Shown piece by piece: positions 17,626 through 26,609 of a stretch of DNA of 64,000 bases. Position numbers and translations under genes: made by a program. The stretch lies in the NCBI RefSeq assembly GCF_025562715.2, contig NZ_JAPFCC010000001.1, positions 3,614,501-3,678,500 on the forward strand, given 5' to 3'. Numbering within the stretch: the stretch's first letter is position 1; every line of letters starts with the position of its first letter. The stretch is from Endozoicomonas gorgoniicola. GTDB taxonomy: Bacteria > Pseudomonadota > Gammaproteobacteria > Pseudomonadales > Endozoicomonadaceae. The notes beneath the pieces are model-generated. The model was not told where the DNA came from. It did not search any database and worked only from the letters and a program-made list of their open reading frames with translations.

Positions 17626-19341
17626 ATGGCTCCAAATACACTCAGCACTTTTCTGAACCGGCTTGTCGCTAAAGGTCTGATTAATGAAAACTCAGCCATT
17701 GAAGCTCAAAACCGTGCCGACGAGGCAGATTCCAGCGTTTACGATATTCTGCTGTCACAGTACAACCTGTCTTCTGAGCAGCTGACACTGGCAACGGCAG
17801 AGCAGTTTGGCATTCCCTATCTGGATTTAAGTGCTTTTGACCCGGCCTTTCTGCCCGAAGAGGCAGTGAATGAAACACTGACCCGCAAACACGGGGTAAT
17901 CCCCCTTTCCAGCAGAGGCAAAAAACTGTTTATCGCCATAACAGACCCGCTGGATCACTCGGGTATTGATGAGTACCGGTTTATGACCGGCAGCACCCCT
18001 TCACCCGTACTGGTAGAAAAAGACAAGCTTCTGGCACTGACAGAGCATCTCTTCAGCTCTGAAGACATTGCCATCTCGGACTTTGATGAAGAAGAGTTTG
18101 GAGCCATCGACGACCTGGACATTTCGTCAGCCGCAGACGATGACAGCGATATCGTCGATGTCGACGGAGAAAACGACACCCCCGTTGTAAAATTTGTCAA
18201 CAAAATGCTGCTGAATGCCATTAAGCTGGGCTCATCAGACTTACACTTCGAACCTTACGAATACAGCTATCGTGTGCGATTCAGAACCGACGGCGTACTC
18301 CACGAAGTCTCTTGCCCACCCATCGCCCTGTCGCCAAGAATTGCATCGCGCCTCAAAATCATGTCCTCCATGGACATTTCTGAGCGCCGCAAGCCCCAGG
18401 ATGGCCGTATCAAACTGAAGCTGTCCAAAACCAGGGCCATCGACTTCCGGGTCAACACCCTGCCCACCCTGTGGGGTGAAAAAATCGTACTGCGTATTCT
18501 CGATCCTACCAGTGCGCAGATGGGTATCGACGCTCTGGGCTATGAAGACGATCAAAAGACACTTTACATGGAAGCCCTGTCGCAACCCCAGGGCATGATT
18601 CTGGTGACTGGCCCAACCGGTTCCGGTAAAACCGTATCGCTTTATACCGGCCTGAACATTCTCAACACCACTGAAAGAAATATTTCAACCGCAGAAGACC
18701 CCGTTGAAATTAACCTTGAAGGCATTAACCAGGTCAACGTCAACCCAAAGCAGGGCATGGATTTTTCAGGCGCACTCAAGGCTTTTCTACGACAGGATCC
18801 GGATATCATCATGGTGGGTGAGATCCGGGACCTGGAAACCGCAAACATCGCCATCAAGGCCGCCCAGACCGGCCACATGGTCATGTCCACCCTGCACACC
18901 AACAGCGCACCGGAAACCCTGACCCGACTACAGAACATCGGGGTACCCGCTTTCAATATCGCCACTTCCGTCAGCCTGATCATTGCCCAGCGACTGGCTC
19001 GCAGGCTTTGCAAGCACTGCAAAACGGAAGACCGCATGTCCAGAAACAGCCTGCTTGAAGAGGGTATACCGGAAGACCTGCTCAACAGCGCCAGTATCTA
19101 CGCAGCCAGCCCGAATGGTTGCAGCCATTGCGCCAAAGGTTACAAAGGGCGGGTGGGCGTTTATGAAGTGGTAAAAATCACCCCGTCTTTGCAGAAGGTT
19201 ATTATGAATGAAGGCAACTCTCTGCAAATTGCTGAAGTGGCCGAACAGGAAGGCTTCAACAACCTGCGTCAGTCCGGCCTGAAAAAAGTACTCCAGGGCG
19301 TCACCAGCCTTGAAGAGGTGAACCGGGTCACGCTGGATTAA
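17626..19341 (+). CDS. pilB: PilB, pilus extension ATPase
   Basis: This is a 571-residue hexameric ATPase that drives pilus assembly from the inner-membrane platform. The N-terminal MshEN-type domains span about residues 1-150. Walker A GPTGSGKT lies near residue 328, the Asp box at DPVEINLEGINQV, Walker B near DPDIIMVGEIRD, and the His box at STLHTNSAPETL. The zinc-binding cysteines are in CKHCKTE and CSHCAKG. Length matches PilB of Pseudomonas (566). It stands alone on the plus strand, convergent with the fimX-like gene. In many relatives pilB directly follows pilA and precedes pilC, so this layout is rearranged. Very sure. Confidence 0.97.
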   Translation: MAPNTLSTFLNRLVAKGLINENSAIEAQNRADEADSSVYDILLSQYNLSSEQLTLATAEQFGIPYLDLSAFDPAFLPEEAVNETLTRKHGVIPLSSRGKKLFIAITDPLDHSGIDEYRFMTGSTPSPVLVEKDKLLALTEHLFSSEDIAISDFDEEEFGAIDDLDISSAADDDSDIVDVDGENDTPVVKFVNKMLLNAIKLGSSDLHFEPYEYSYRVRFRTDGVLHEVSCPPIALSPRIASRLKIMSSMDISERRKPQDGRIKLKLSKTRAIDFRVNTLPTLWGEKIVLRILDPTSAQMGIDALGYEDDQKTLYMEALSQPQGMILVTGPTGSGKTVSLYTGLNILNTTERNISTAEDPVEINLEGINQVNVNPKQGMDFSGALKAFLRQDPDIIMVGEIRDLETANIAIKAAQTGHMVMSTLHTNSAPETLTRLQNIGVPAFNIATSVSLIIAQRLARRLCKHCKTEDRMSRNSLLEEGIPEDLLNSASIYAASPNGCSHCAKGYKGRVGVYEVVKITPSLQKVIMNEGNSLQIAEVAEQEGFNNLRQSGLKKVLQGVTSLEEVNRVTLD

Positions 19342-19351
19342 GGCCGGTAAC

Positions 19352-19392
19352 AATCAGAACATCAGAACATTAGAAAATCAGAACATCAGAAC
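19352..19392. repeat. 17-base direct repeat at the pilB/fimX-like gene junction
   Basis: AATCAGAACATCAGAAC occurs twice, 24 bases apart, in the short gap between convergent genes, and each copy is itself a repeat of ATCAGAAC. The second copy overlaps the 3' end of the fimX-like gene. No hairpin terminator is visible in this gap. Confidence 0.8.
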
Positions 19393-21257
19393 GAATAATC
19401 AGGCGCAAGCCTTTCTGTCGCAAAGGCAGCCCCCTGCACATAGCGCGCCTTTGCTTTCCAGCACAACGACGCTTTCGCCATATCCGCCACGCCGGTAATG
19501 ACAGGTACAGCCTGCCCTGTTGCAAGGGCACTGATTCGCTCCGACAGCTCCGACTCCATGCCGTCACTAAGGGGCAAAAGCACATAACGGCAGCCCGGGG
19601 CTGCCTTCCACTGTTCGCCCACCCCGGACACAACCGCGTGCTGAAGGTCATCAAGCCTGCTGACGAACCAGTCCACAGCGCTCGCCTTTATTGCAGGATG
19701 AATATTGGTACAGAACCGGAGTATGTTGGCGACCCCTGCAGACTGCTGCAAGGTAGATTCAGACAGCGGCATAATGAAATCCACCTCTGTCATTGCCGCC
19801 GCATACCCCTTCACCTGTTCCAGCATCTTTTCTTCGATCACCCCGCCGGTCAGAGGGTCTGCCAGCCACTCATTCACATCCACCTGCCCTTCAGACCCGG
19901 CAATATGCACGATGTATAACGGCCTCGAACCATCGCCTTCCAGGTGCACAACGGGATGGTAAACCGGAAATATATCACCCTTATCGATGCTGCACTCAGC
20001 CAGTGCGACCCTGTCGCCCTGTTCTGTCATGGCCATTTTCAGGTCCGACTCCTGAACTTCAAGAAAACCAGAGGAGTTCTCGTGGGCTTTTTTTGCTGCG
20101 GCTATAACAATCGGTGCCAGTGCTATTTCCCCGACAGATGACGTATTACTATCAGCCACTGCGGACGCCAATGCACCCGCCACCACCGAGTGAGCCTCGC
20201 ACAGCCCCAGTACCGTCTGGCGCACAGTGTCCGTCAGCTCTCCATCCACTGTGATAAAGTAACCGCCATCCAGATAGTGAAAAACAGACCCGAGGGTGAT
20301 CATCTCACTTTCCAGCGAAGCCAGGGCGTCATCCAGCAATTCCGCATCCAGCTCGAACTCCGCCTGAAACTCCGGCTTGCAGACATAAAGCAACACAAAT
20401 TCATGACCCGAAACCGAATACTCCAGCAGCCGCGCCCTGAAATCCCTGCGGCTACCTGCCACAACAGGCACCAATGACTCACGACCACTGTCCGGTGGTT
20501 GAACCACCCCGACCTCATCGCCCTGAGCACCCTGTTGCTCAAACAACATAGCCAGTGCCGGCTCGCCCCCGGAAGCCGATGCCGTGACCGTCACCTGCCA
20601 GACAGCTTCCGAAACCGGAAGCACCAGATCAGGCATCGTCACCGGTTCAGCCACCGCCGACTTCATGGCGGTGATCAAATCGCTGCGGGACCCGGCATCT
20701 ACAAGGTCAACAATGGAGACAAAATCGTCATCAATCTCAAACAGCTTCTGAAAGGCCGGGTTAAACTCCACTACCATGCCGTCTACGGTAAAGCACAGGG
20801 GCGGCATCACTGACTGCAAGGTCTGAAACCTGTCTGAGTCAGCCAGCTGACGCCTTACGTCCAGAAACTGATCCCGCTTCGCTTCGGCCTTGCGGACAAG
20901 CAGCCGGATATGCTCTGGAATACGATCAGGCCGCAGCCCCGGAACCACCCATTCAGCGCCTTTTTCTATACGGGACGCAATCGTCTTTTCATCCGGCGCT
21001 TCCATCAGTACGCAGACCGAAACCCCTCTGGACCCGGTATCCAGCACCCGGCAAACCTGTTCAATGCTCACCCAGGACAACGGCTCTGCCATCAGCACCA
21101 GAGACAGGGATTCAAAGCCTCCACTTCTGGCAAACGCCGCCAGGCTGTCGCCATCGCAGATCACCTCAAGCCTGACTCCCAGCTCCACAAAAGCCTTTTC
21201 CAGCTCGATGAATTCATTGGGTGTCTCACCCAGACCAAGCACTGTATTTTTTTTCAT
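19386..21257 (-). CDS. fimX: FimX-like protein with degenerate receiver, PAS, GGDEF and EAL domains
   Basis: This is a 623-residue cytoplasmic protein with the FimX domain order. A receiver-like region (to about 115) has no phospho-Asp (LSLVLMAEP in its place). A PAS-like region (about 150-250) follows. A GGDEF-like region has YLDGGYFITV instead of the GG(D/E)EF motif. An EAL-like region begins VYHPVVHLEGDG, with YIV where EAL would stand, and ends ARYVQGAAFATERLAPDYSF, very like the C-terminus of FimX. All catalytic residues are gone, so it should bind c-di-GMP or partners rather than make or break it. I prefer the ATG at 21257; a GTG at 21299, directly after the pilC stop, is possible. Product name is inferred from architecture and position. 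Confidence 0.75.
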   Translation of the reverse strand: MKKNTVLGLGETPNEFIELEKAFVELGVRLEVICDGDSLAAFARSGGFESLSLVLMAEPLSWVSIEQVCRVLDTGSRGVSVCVLMEAPDEKTIASRIEKGAEWVVPGLRPDRIPEHIRLLVRKAEAKRDQFLDVRRQLADSDRFQTLQSVMPPLCFTVDGMVVEFNPAFQKLFEIDDDFVSIVDLVDAGSRSDLITAMKSAVAEPVTMPDLVLPVSEAVWQVTVTASASGGEPALAMLFEQQGAQGDEVGVVQPPDSGRESLVPVVAGSRRDFRARLLEYSVSGHEFVLLYVCKPEFQAEFELDAELLDDALASLESEMITLGSVFHYLDGGYFITVDGELTDTVRQTVLGLCEAHSVVAGALASAVADSNTSSVGEIALAPIVIAAAKKAHENSSGFLEVQESDLKMAMTEQGDRVALAECSIDKGDIFPVYHPVVHLEGDGSRPLYIVHIAGSEGQVDVNEWLADPLTGGVIEEKMLEQVKGYAAAMTEVDFIMPLSESTLQQSAGVANILRFCTNIHPAIKASAVDWFVSRLDDLQHAVVSGVGEQWKAAPGCRYVLLPLSDGMESELSERISALATGQAVPVITGVADMAKASLCWKAKARYVQGAAFATERLAPDYSF

Positions 21258-21299
21258 GACTGCACTACTTTCCCGGGCGAACCACTCATCAACACCCAC

Positions 21300-22511
21300 T
21301 CACACCTGGTTACCCATTTCAAAAATGGGCAGGTAGAGCGCGATAATCAACCCACCCACCACAACCCCGAGAAACGCCATGATCATGGGCTCAATCATGC
21401 TGCTCAGGCCATCCACCAGGGTGTCAACGTCTTCTTCGTAGATGGACGCCACATTCTTCAGCAACTCATCCACCGCCCCGGTTTCATCACCAATCTTCAG
21501 CATCTGCACGGTTAACGGCGGGAACAGCGCCTGATTTCTGACCGCAATATTTAACGCTGTACCCCCGGATATTTCGTGCTTTATTTTCTGACAGGCTTCT
21601 TCGTAAATAATATTGCCCGTTGCCCCCGCCACCACATCAAGGGCTTCAATCATAGGCACACCGGCTGCAAAGTTAGTCGACAGTGTTCGTGCAAACCGGG
21701 CAATGGCGGATTTTTCCAGAATCGTGCCAATCACCGGCAACCTCAACACCAGCCAGTCCCGGTTTCTCGCCGCATTCCGGTTGCGCTCACAGAGAGTTTT
21801 TACACCGAACACCACGGCTGCAATAGTAGCCACCATAAACAGCCAGTTCGCCTGCATGTATTCGCTCATGGCCACCACCATTCGGGTGGGTGCCGGAAGC
21901 TCTCCGCCCATGCCGGAAAACACACTTTCAAAGGACGGCACCACCTTCACCAGCAACAGCACGGTCACCGCACCGGCAATCACCAGAATAGTGACAGGGT
22001 AGGTCAGGGCTTTCTTGACTTTCTTTTTGGTGGACTCACTTTTTTCCCGGTACAGCGCCAGTTGCTCCAGCATATCGTCCAGCTTACCGGAGCTTTCACC
22101 GGACTGAACCAGGCTGCAATACAGGGTGTCAAAGTACTTTGGCTGACGTTGCAGGGCTTCGTTAAAGCTCATGCCGCTGGCGACATCTTCATGCAGGGTA
22201 CGAAGAATTTTTTTGATACTGGGGTTGGACGCCCCTTCCGCCATCAGCTCAAAGGTATCGAGCATGGGTACGCCACACTTGAGCATGGTCGCCATCTGCC
22301 GGGTCATGGTGGCGATATCCGAACCCTTGACCTTTTTTTCTGAAGAAAACAGTTCCAGTTTTTTGGAGACACTGGAAACATTGATGCCACGCCCCCGCAG
22401 GGCTTTTTTGACCGCATTCGCCGACACTCCGGCTTCTTCCCCGGACTGCTTATTGCCCGAACGGTCTTTACCCTTCCAGATAAACGTGTATTGCTTTTCT
22501 GTTTTTGCCAT
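21300..22511 (-). CDS. pilC: PilC, inner-membrane platform protein
   Basis: This is a 403-residue GspF-family platform protein on which PilB and PilT act. Two repeated cytoplasmic GspF domains are seen (MARQMATMLKCGVPMLDTFELM and FARTLSTNFAAGVPMIEALDVV), each followed by hydrophobic spans, ending in a final membrane segment LGVVVGGLIIALYLP and the typical PIFEMGNQV. Length matches Pseudomonas PilC (405). It lies 226 bases downstream of pilA and directly upstream of the fimX-like gene. The shared GCACGTTTG element lies 64 bases before its start. Very sure. Confidence 0.97.
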   Translation of the reverse strand: MAKTEKQYTFIWKGKDRSGNKQSGEEAGVSANAVKKALRGRGINVSSVSKKLELFSSEKKVKGSDIATMTRQMATMLKCGVPMLDTFELMAEGASNPSIKKILRTLHEDVASGMSFNEALQRQPKYFDTLYCSLVQSGESSGKLDDMLEQLALYREKSESTKKKVKKALTYPVTILVIAGAVTVLLLVKVVPSFESVFSGMGGELPAPTRMVVAMSEYMQANWLFMVATIAAVVFGVKTLCERNRNAARNRDWLVLRLPVIGTILEKSAIARFARTLSTNFAAGVPMIEALDVVAGATGNIIYEEACQKIKHEISGGTALNIAVRNQALFPPLTVQMLKIGDETGAVDELLKNVASIYEEDVDTLVDGLSSMIEPMIMAFLGVVVGGLIIALYLPIFEMGNQV

Positions 22512-22574
22512 ACCACTTAACCCCGCTGCATCCGCTTTATTGTCACTCAGCCAGCGGGCTCAGGCTCTATTGGG

Positions 22575-22589
22575 GCGCACGTTTGGCAC
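22575..22589. promoter_or_regulatory. Shared upstream element, copy 2 (pilC)
   Basis: GCGCACGTTTGGCAC lies 64 bases before pilC. It matches the element before pilG at 13 of 15 positions, in the same orientation relative to the gene. Confidence 0.4.
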
Positions 22590-22670
22590 TTTTACAGATC
22601 AATTGAAAGAGGGAGCTTAAAGATAAGAAATCGAAACATTCAAAGAAGTCTACTGCGAAAGGAAGGCGTG

Positions 22671-22707
22671 CTTCAGCCCCAGGAAAGGAGAGGAGGTAGG
22701 GCTGAAG
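22671..22707. promoter_or_regulatory. Inverted repeat downstream of pilA
   Basis: CTTCAGCCC and GGGCTGAAG form a perfect nine-base-pair stem with a 19-base loop, 31 bases past the pilA stop. On the plus strand the loop contains AGGAGGT, a perfect anti-SD match, but no start codon follows; on the pilA mRNA it reads ACCTCCT. No T-run follows, so it may be an mRNA 3'-end structure rather than a classical terminator. Confidence 0.4.
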
Positions 22708-22737
22708 CCGCCTGTTAAACTCAGCTAAGCTGGTAGA

Positions 22738-23235
22738 TCAGTCAATTTTAGGGGTTTCAGTGGTTTTAGTATCAGCGGTTTTAGTATCAGCGGCTCTACA
22801 AGTGGCAGGAAGATACTTGTTATCAATACCGCCTGCTTTACAACCCCATCCACCATCTTTATCTCTAGCGAGAAGCAGCGTTTTACCTTTAGTCTCTGGC
22901 TTAGCCTTGTCACCGAATGTAAATGTTACTGTTCCTGCTCCTGCTACTTTTTCATCCTTAGATAAGGTAATCTCACCCAGTGACGAGGCAGTAACCCCAA
23001 TCTGATCTTTATCGTCATTAGAGGTTGGAAACTTGCCTTCAGTCAAAAAGAACTCCTCAACAGGACCTTTCAGGTTTTGAAGAGTAGCAAACCCTGCAGC
23101 CACCTCAGAGCGTACGGTATAGCTCTGATAGCGCGGTACAGCAACAGCACCAAGAACACCAATAATCGCAATAACAATCATCAACTCGATCAGCGTAAAG
23201 CCCTGATCTTTGCTTTTCCTCTTTTGAGGTATCAT
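22738..23235 (-). CDS. pilA: PilA, major type IV pilin precursor
   Basis: This is a 165-residue type IVa prepilin. I start it at the ATG at 23235 (AGGA eight bases upstream), giving a 12-residue leader MIPQKRKSKDQG. Cleavage precedes FTLIELMIVIAIIGVLGAVA, with Glu5 and the hydrophobic spine helix. The two C-terminal cysteines (WGCKAGG and PATC) should form the usual disulfide loop. After the second Cys a 19-residue hydrophilic tail rich in Thr, Lys and Asp continues, partly built from two ADTKT repeats encoded by a 15-base DNA repeat. Such a tail beyond the disulfide loop is unusual. Processing needs PilD, which is not in the window. Confidence 0.93.
   Translation of the reverse strand: MIPQKRKSKDQGFTLIELMIVIAIIGVLGAVAVPRYQSYTVRSEVAAGFATLQNLKGPVEEFFLTEGKFPTSNDDKDQIGVTASSLGEITLSKDEKVAGAGTVTFTFGDKAKPETKGKTLLLARDKDGGWGCKAGGIDNKYLPATCRAADTKTADTKTTETPKID
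22762..22791. repeat. 15-base tandem repeat (x2) in the 3' end of pilA
   Basis: Two identical adjacent copies of GGTTTTAGTATCAGC encode the duplicated ADTKT unit in the pilin tail. The unit keeps the reading frame. Confidence 0.85.
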
Positions 23236-23548
23236 TTTAGTTTTCCTGCCTGGTTTAATCTGGTTTAAACACACAACGTCGGCTATGAGCTTTTTTCAAA
23301 ATAACCAAAATCCGAATGGCGAAAAAAGAGATACAGAAAATACGGACCCCCGTAAAAACCGAAACACCCACACCCTTGAACAGAAAGACAACCGTCGTTC
23401 ACTCGGGGAATATACCTCTGGGTGACCTCTGAGTGACCTCTGGGTGACCTCTGGGTGACCTCTGGGTGACCTCTGGGTGACAAAGGTGCGCACAACTATC
23501 CCGCCATTGTCGCTCACCGGTCATAATTCAAAACCGGAGGGCTGAACT
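23236..23548. other. Divergent spacer between pilA and the DUF1631 gene
   Basis: These 313 bases carry the promoters of pilA (left) and the DUF1631 gene (right) and a six-copy 11-base repeat at 23416-23481. I looked for the RpoN pattern (GG, ten bases, GC) expected before pilA and did not find a good match on the minus strand. Confidence 0.5.
23416..23481. repeat. 11-base tandem repeat (x6)
   Basis: Six end-to-end copies of CTCTGGGTGAC, five identical and one with a single change (CTCTGAGTGAC), fill 66 bases between pilA and the DUF1631 gene. High identity implies recent expansion. Since 11 bases is about one helical turn, copy changes would alter promoter spacing in whole turns. Confidence 0.95.
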
Positions 23549-25480
23549 ATGGATATAGCGGGTGTATTTTCCCGAACCCTGCACGGCATGATGTCCCGGC
23601 AGGATACAGACAACAGACTGAACACCATCGACACCGATCAGATTATGTCGTTCTGTCAACAGGACAGGAACCGGGATAACGCAAGTGCCGATGCCGGTGG
23701 GTTTTCCTTTGGCTTTCTGCAAAGCCCGGGCGCACTGAAAATCAGCCGGCAAAAGGGCAAACTCTGCGATAGCCTCAGACGCGAACCTCCCGTGCAGGCA
23801 CTGATGGCGCAGACAAAGGATTCCGGAGTTGATATTGATCCGGTGGTGATTGTCGATGCCATCAGCGAGCACCTGCAACAGCAGGGCACCAGCGACGAAG
23901 AAACCGCCGACCTGATGGTCACCATGCAACGCTGGCCCTGGGCGTCTGTCTATGCAGACACGCTGGCAGCGGTTGCTTCGGACACAGACAGAGACAGAGA
24001 CACAGACACAGACTCTGCCACTCCAGCGCAAAACCCTCCTCAGTCTCCGGCAGCTGAACCCTCTCCGGAGCCATCCCCCGAACCCGCACCGGACGATACC
24101 GGGAGCGATACAGCAGAGAACGAAGAACCCACTTTTGAATTCCGGGTAGCCGCCACCGGCACCCCTGACACACACTCACCGGCAACCCCTGAGCCTGCGG
24201 CTCCGGAATCGATGGCGGAGGATATACACGCCCACCGACTGAACCTGTCACACCAGATTGCCGAACTGGCAGAGCACCAGCCTCAGGGCAATACCCTGCG
24301 ACTGTCCCAGATGCAGGAACCGATTATCGAGTTGCTGAGCACACACCAGGAAACCAGCGCGGATGTAGACGCTGAAATAGTTTCCATGCTGAGCGACGGG
24401 TTTGACGACCTTCTGGACGACCCGGATTTCGAACCCCCGTTGAAAGCCATTTTCAGCCGTCTGCAACTGCCCCTGTTAAGGGTTGCAGTCATGGAGCCGG
24501 AATTTCTGCTGAACCCCGACCACAGTGGTCGCCGCCTGCTGAGCCAGCTGATTGATACCAGTTACGGCATCAGCGCCAGAGACCTGCACAGGGATCAGCT
24601 GTATGCGGATATGGAACGGATCGTAAAGCAATTTCTGACACAGTTTGAGGAGTCCGGCGTAACGGCGGCCACTGAAGCCTGTGTCGAACTTGAACGCCTG
24701 GGACAGGAAAAAGAAAAACGCTATATCTCGGCAGCACAAACCAGCCTCCGACAGGTGGAGTGCAAAATTCGGGTTGACCTGATCAAAGAGGGCATGCTGA
24801 CCGACATCCGGGAACGGGTTCATGGCGTTTCCTTAAGCGAGGCAGTGGAAGACCTGGTGTTTAACGGCTGGGGGCTGTACCTACGGATCACGAATGATCG
24901 TTATGGCTCCGACTCAAAACAGATGCGTATCGCCTGGCAATATCTTGATTATGTGGTGCAGGCCTGTTCACTGTTGCCTGACAGCGATAAGAGAACAGCA
25001 ACTCTGAGCCAGCTCGATAAAGTCACCCGGGGGCTGCGCAAAGGTTTGACGGGCATCGGCTTCGGGCAGGCCGTCATCGATCACTGGATGACGGGTTTAA
25101 CGAGTATGATCAAGGATCAGTCTGTCCGCACAGCGTCAGAACCCGACACTGAAGTCACACCGGCTGACCCGGACCTTCCGGCCCATCTCGCCGGGAAATA
25201 CGAAATCATTGACACTCTGGAACCCGGCTGCTGGTTCCGCTTTACCCGGGGCGAGAGCACACTGCGCGGAAAGCTGGAAAAAGTCATGGAGCACAGTCAG
25301 CACTATGTATTTCTCGATCACAACGGGGGCCTGCTGATGAATTTCAGCCGCAGGGAGCTGGCCGAGGCCATGGTCTCGGGCGATGCCATCAAAATCGAGG
25401 AAATCCAGGTTTTCGAAAAGTCTCTCAGAAACATCCTTCATGACATGAAGCATATTCAGCGAGAAGAAGGGATAGTCTAG
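23549..25480 (+). CDS. DUF1631 family protein with a C-terminal PilZ-like domain
   Basis: This is a 643-residue cytoplasmic protein of the DUF1631 family. GGAGGG eight bases before the ATG fixes the start. An acidic, Pro/Glu/Asp-rich, low-complexity linker spans about residues 145-225 (with a DTDRDRDTDTDS run). The middle is helical, and the C-terminus has the family's PilZ-like module: LEPGCWFRFTRGESTLRGKLEKV, then HYVFLDHNGGLLMNFSRRELAEAM. Members in pseudomonads are proposed cyclic-di-GMP-related proteins; no enzymatic role is established. Next to pilA it may feed second-messenger signals into pilus control, which is an inference. Confidence 0.82.
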   Translation: MDIAGVFSRTLHGMMSRQDTDNRLNTIDTDQIMSFCQQDRNRDNASADAGGFSFGFLQSPGALKISRQKGKLCDSLRREPPVQALMAQTKDSGVDIDPVVIVDAISEHLQQQGTSDEETADLMVTMQRWPWASVYADTLAAVASDTDRDRDTDTDSATPAQNPPQSPAAEPSPEPSPEPAPDDTGSDTAENEEPTFEFRVAATGTPDTHSPATPEPAAPESMAEDIHAHRLNLSHQIAELAEHQPQGNTLRLSQMQEPIIELLSTHQETSADVDAEIVSMLSDGFDDLLDDPDFEPPLKAIFSRLQLPLLRVAVMEPEFLLNPDHSGRRLLSQLIDTSYGISARDLHRDQLYADMERIVKQFLTQFEESGVTAATEACVELERLGQEKEKRYISAAQTSLRQVECKIRVDLIKEGMLTDIRERVHGVSLSEAVEDLVFNGWGLYLRITNDRYGSDSKQMRIAWQYLDYVVQACSLLPDSDKRTATLSQLDKVTRGLRKGLTGIGFGQAVIDHWMTGLTSMIKDQSVRTASEPDTEVTPADPDLPAHLAGKYEIIDTLEPGCWFRFTRGESTLRGKLEKVMEHSQHYVFLDHNGGLLMNFSRRELAEAMVSGDAIKIEEIQVFEKSLRNILHDMKHIQREEGIV

Positions 25481-25508
25481 CGAGGACAGCAGCAAATTGG
25501 ACAAGAAC

Positions 25509-26543
25509 ATGAAACGCCTGATACCCGCCCTTCTGTGCGCCATCACTTTATTGACGACACAGTTATCTGTTGCTGACCGGTCACGGCTACAGATTGACAA
25601 ACTGGATCCTTCCTCCGTTTATGTGGTCAGGCGCGGTGACACCCTGTGGGATATTTCCGAAGCCTTTTTTTCCGATCCCTGGCTCTGGCCATCTATCTGG
25701 GCGCAGAATCCGGACATTGACAACCCCCACCTGATCTATCCCGGCGATGTGCTGGCACTGGTCAACAGGGAAGGAAAAAACGAAATCGTCAAACTGGAAG
25801 GCGAAGAGAAAGAACACGCCAAAAAATTACTGGCGACATCCGGACGCATGGTCAGACTGTCGCCATCCATGAGACAGATCAAGCCCGCTATCAGGGACCA
25901 CAACTCCATTATGAACCTGTGGCGCAAGACCGATCTCCAGAAGTATATGAAGGACTATCGACTGCCTGACTACGCCCCGTGGCCCGTTACCTCCTCCAAC
26001 AATAGACGACTACTGGCTAACGGGAATACGGTAACGATTGAGCGCCTGAGCAAGAACTACCCCGACCGAATCGATATTCTCACAACAGAAACGGGCGGAG
26101 ATAACCCCCTGTTCCTCAAAATCGCAGAAGCCGTTCTGACCGAAACACTCAATGGTAAAGGGTATTACCGGCTGGAAAATGTAGTCGAACCGGTTGTTAA
26201 AACAGCACTGGCTGTTCGCCACGGCGATGGACAGGGCATTGAGAGCCACAAAGTCTCAGGCTGGTATAAAGGGTTAGCAACGACCCGGATCAATCACCTG
26301 GAGGGCGGAAAACTTCAGACCGGAGTCTTTTCATCGATTGTGCTCAACGCAGGCAGCAGCCAGAACATCTCCGCCGGAAAGGTTCTGGAGATCAGAGAAA
26401 AGCTGGAAGATGGCCGCCAGAAAATCGCAGGTGCCGTCATGGTTTACTCGGTATTTCCCCAGTCCAGTATCGGGCTTGTCCTGAGCAGTAATCGCGAGGT
26501 TAAAAAAGGCATGCTTGCGACCAGCCGTGACAACAGCCTCTGA
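25509..26543 (+). CDS. Periplasmic LysM-domain protein
   Basis: This is a 344-residue exported protein. I start it at ATG 25509, because the signal peptide MKRLIPALLCAITLLTTQLSVA begins there; an in-frame TTG four codons earlier is less likely. The LysM module is VYVVRRGDTLWDISEAFFSDPWLWPSIWAQN followed by NPHLIYPGDVLAL, a peptidoglycan-binding fold. The remaining 270 residues have no domain I recognise. The gene starts 28 bases after the DUF1631 gene and is probably cotranscribed with it. Proteins of this size with one N-terminal LysM occur widely in gammaproteobacteria. A role in pilus secretin anchoring is possible from context only. Confidence 0.85.
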   Translation: MKRLIPALLCAITLLTTQLSVADRSRLQIDKLDPSSVYVVRRGDTLWDISEAFFSDPWLWPSIWAQNPDIDNPHLIYPGDVLALVNREGKNEIVKLEGEEKEHAKKLLATSGRMVRLSPSMRQIKPAIRDHNSIMNLWRKTDLQKYMKDYRLPDYAPWPVTSSNNRRLLANGNTVTIERLSKNYPDRIDILTTETGGDNPLFLKIAEAVLTETLNGKGYYRLENVVEPVVKTALAVRHGDGQGIESHKVSGWYKGLATTRINHLEGGKLQTGVFSSIVLNAGSSQNISAGKVLEIREKLEDGRQKIAGAVMVYSVFPQSSIGLVLSSNREVKKGMLATSRDNSL

Positions 26544-26547
26544 CCGG

Positions 26548-26609
26548 GAGGCTGACTGCACGGCATGGGATGGGAGATTCCCGAAAATCACATCGTGTGA
26601 GTCAGCCTC
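26548..26609. terminator. Long-looped inverted repeat between convergent genes
   Basis: GAGGCTGACT and AGTCAGCCTC pair perfectly across 42 bases between the LysM gene and convergent pilZ. The right arm lies inside the 3' end of pilZ. No T-run follows, so any terminator role is uncertain. Confidence 0.35.

Noticed and set aside
17373..22589. RpoN (-24/-12) promoter as the meaning of the GCACGTTTG element
   Set aside because: The invariant GG and GC do not fall ten bases apart in the right orientation in all three copies.
23416..23481. Possible CRISPR array
   Set aside because: Copies are 11 bases long and directly adjacent with no spacers; no cas genes are in the window. The same reasoning excludes the other tandem arrays.
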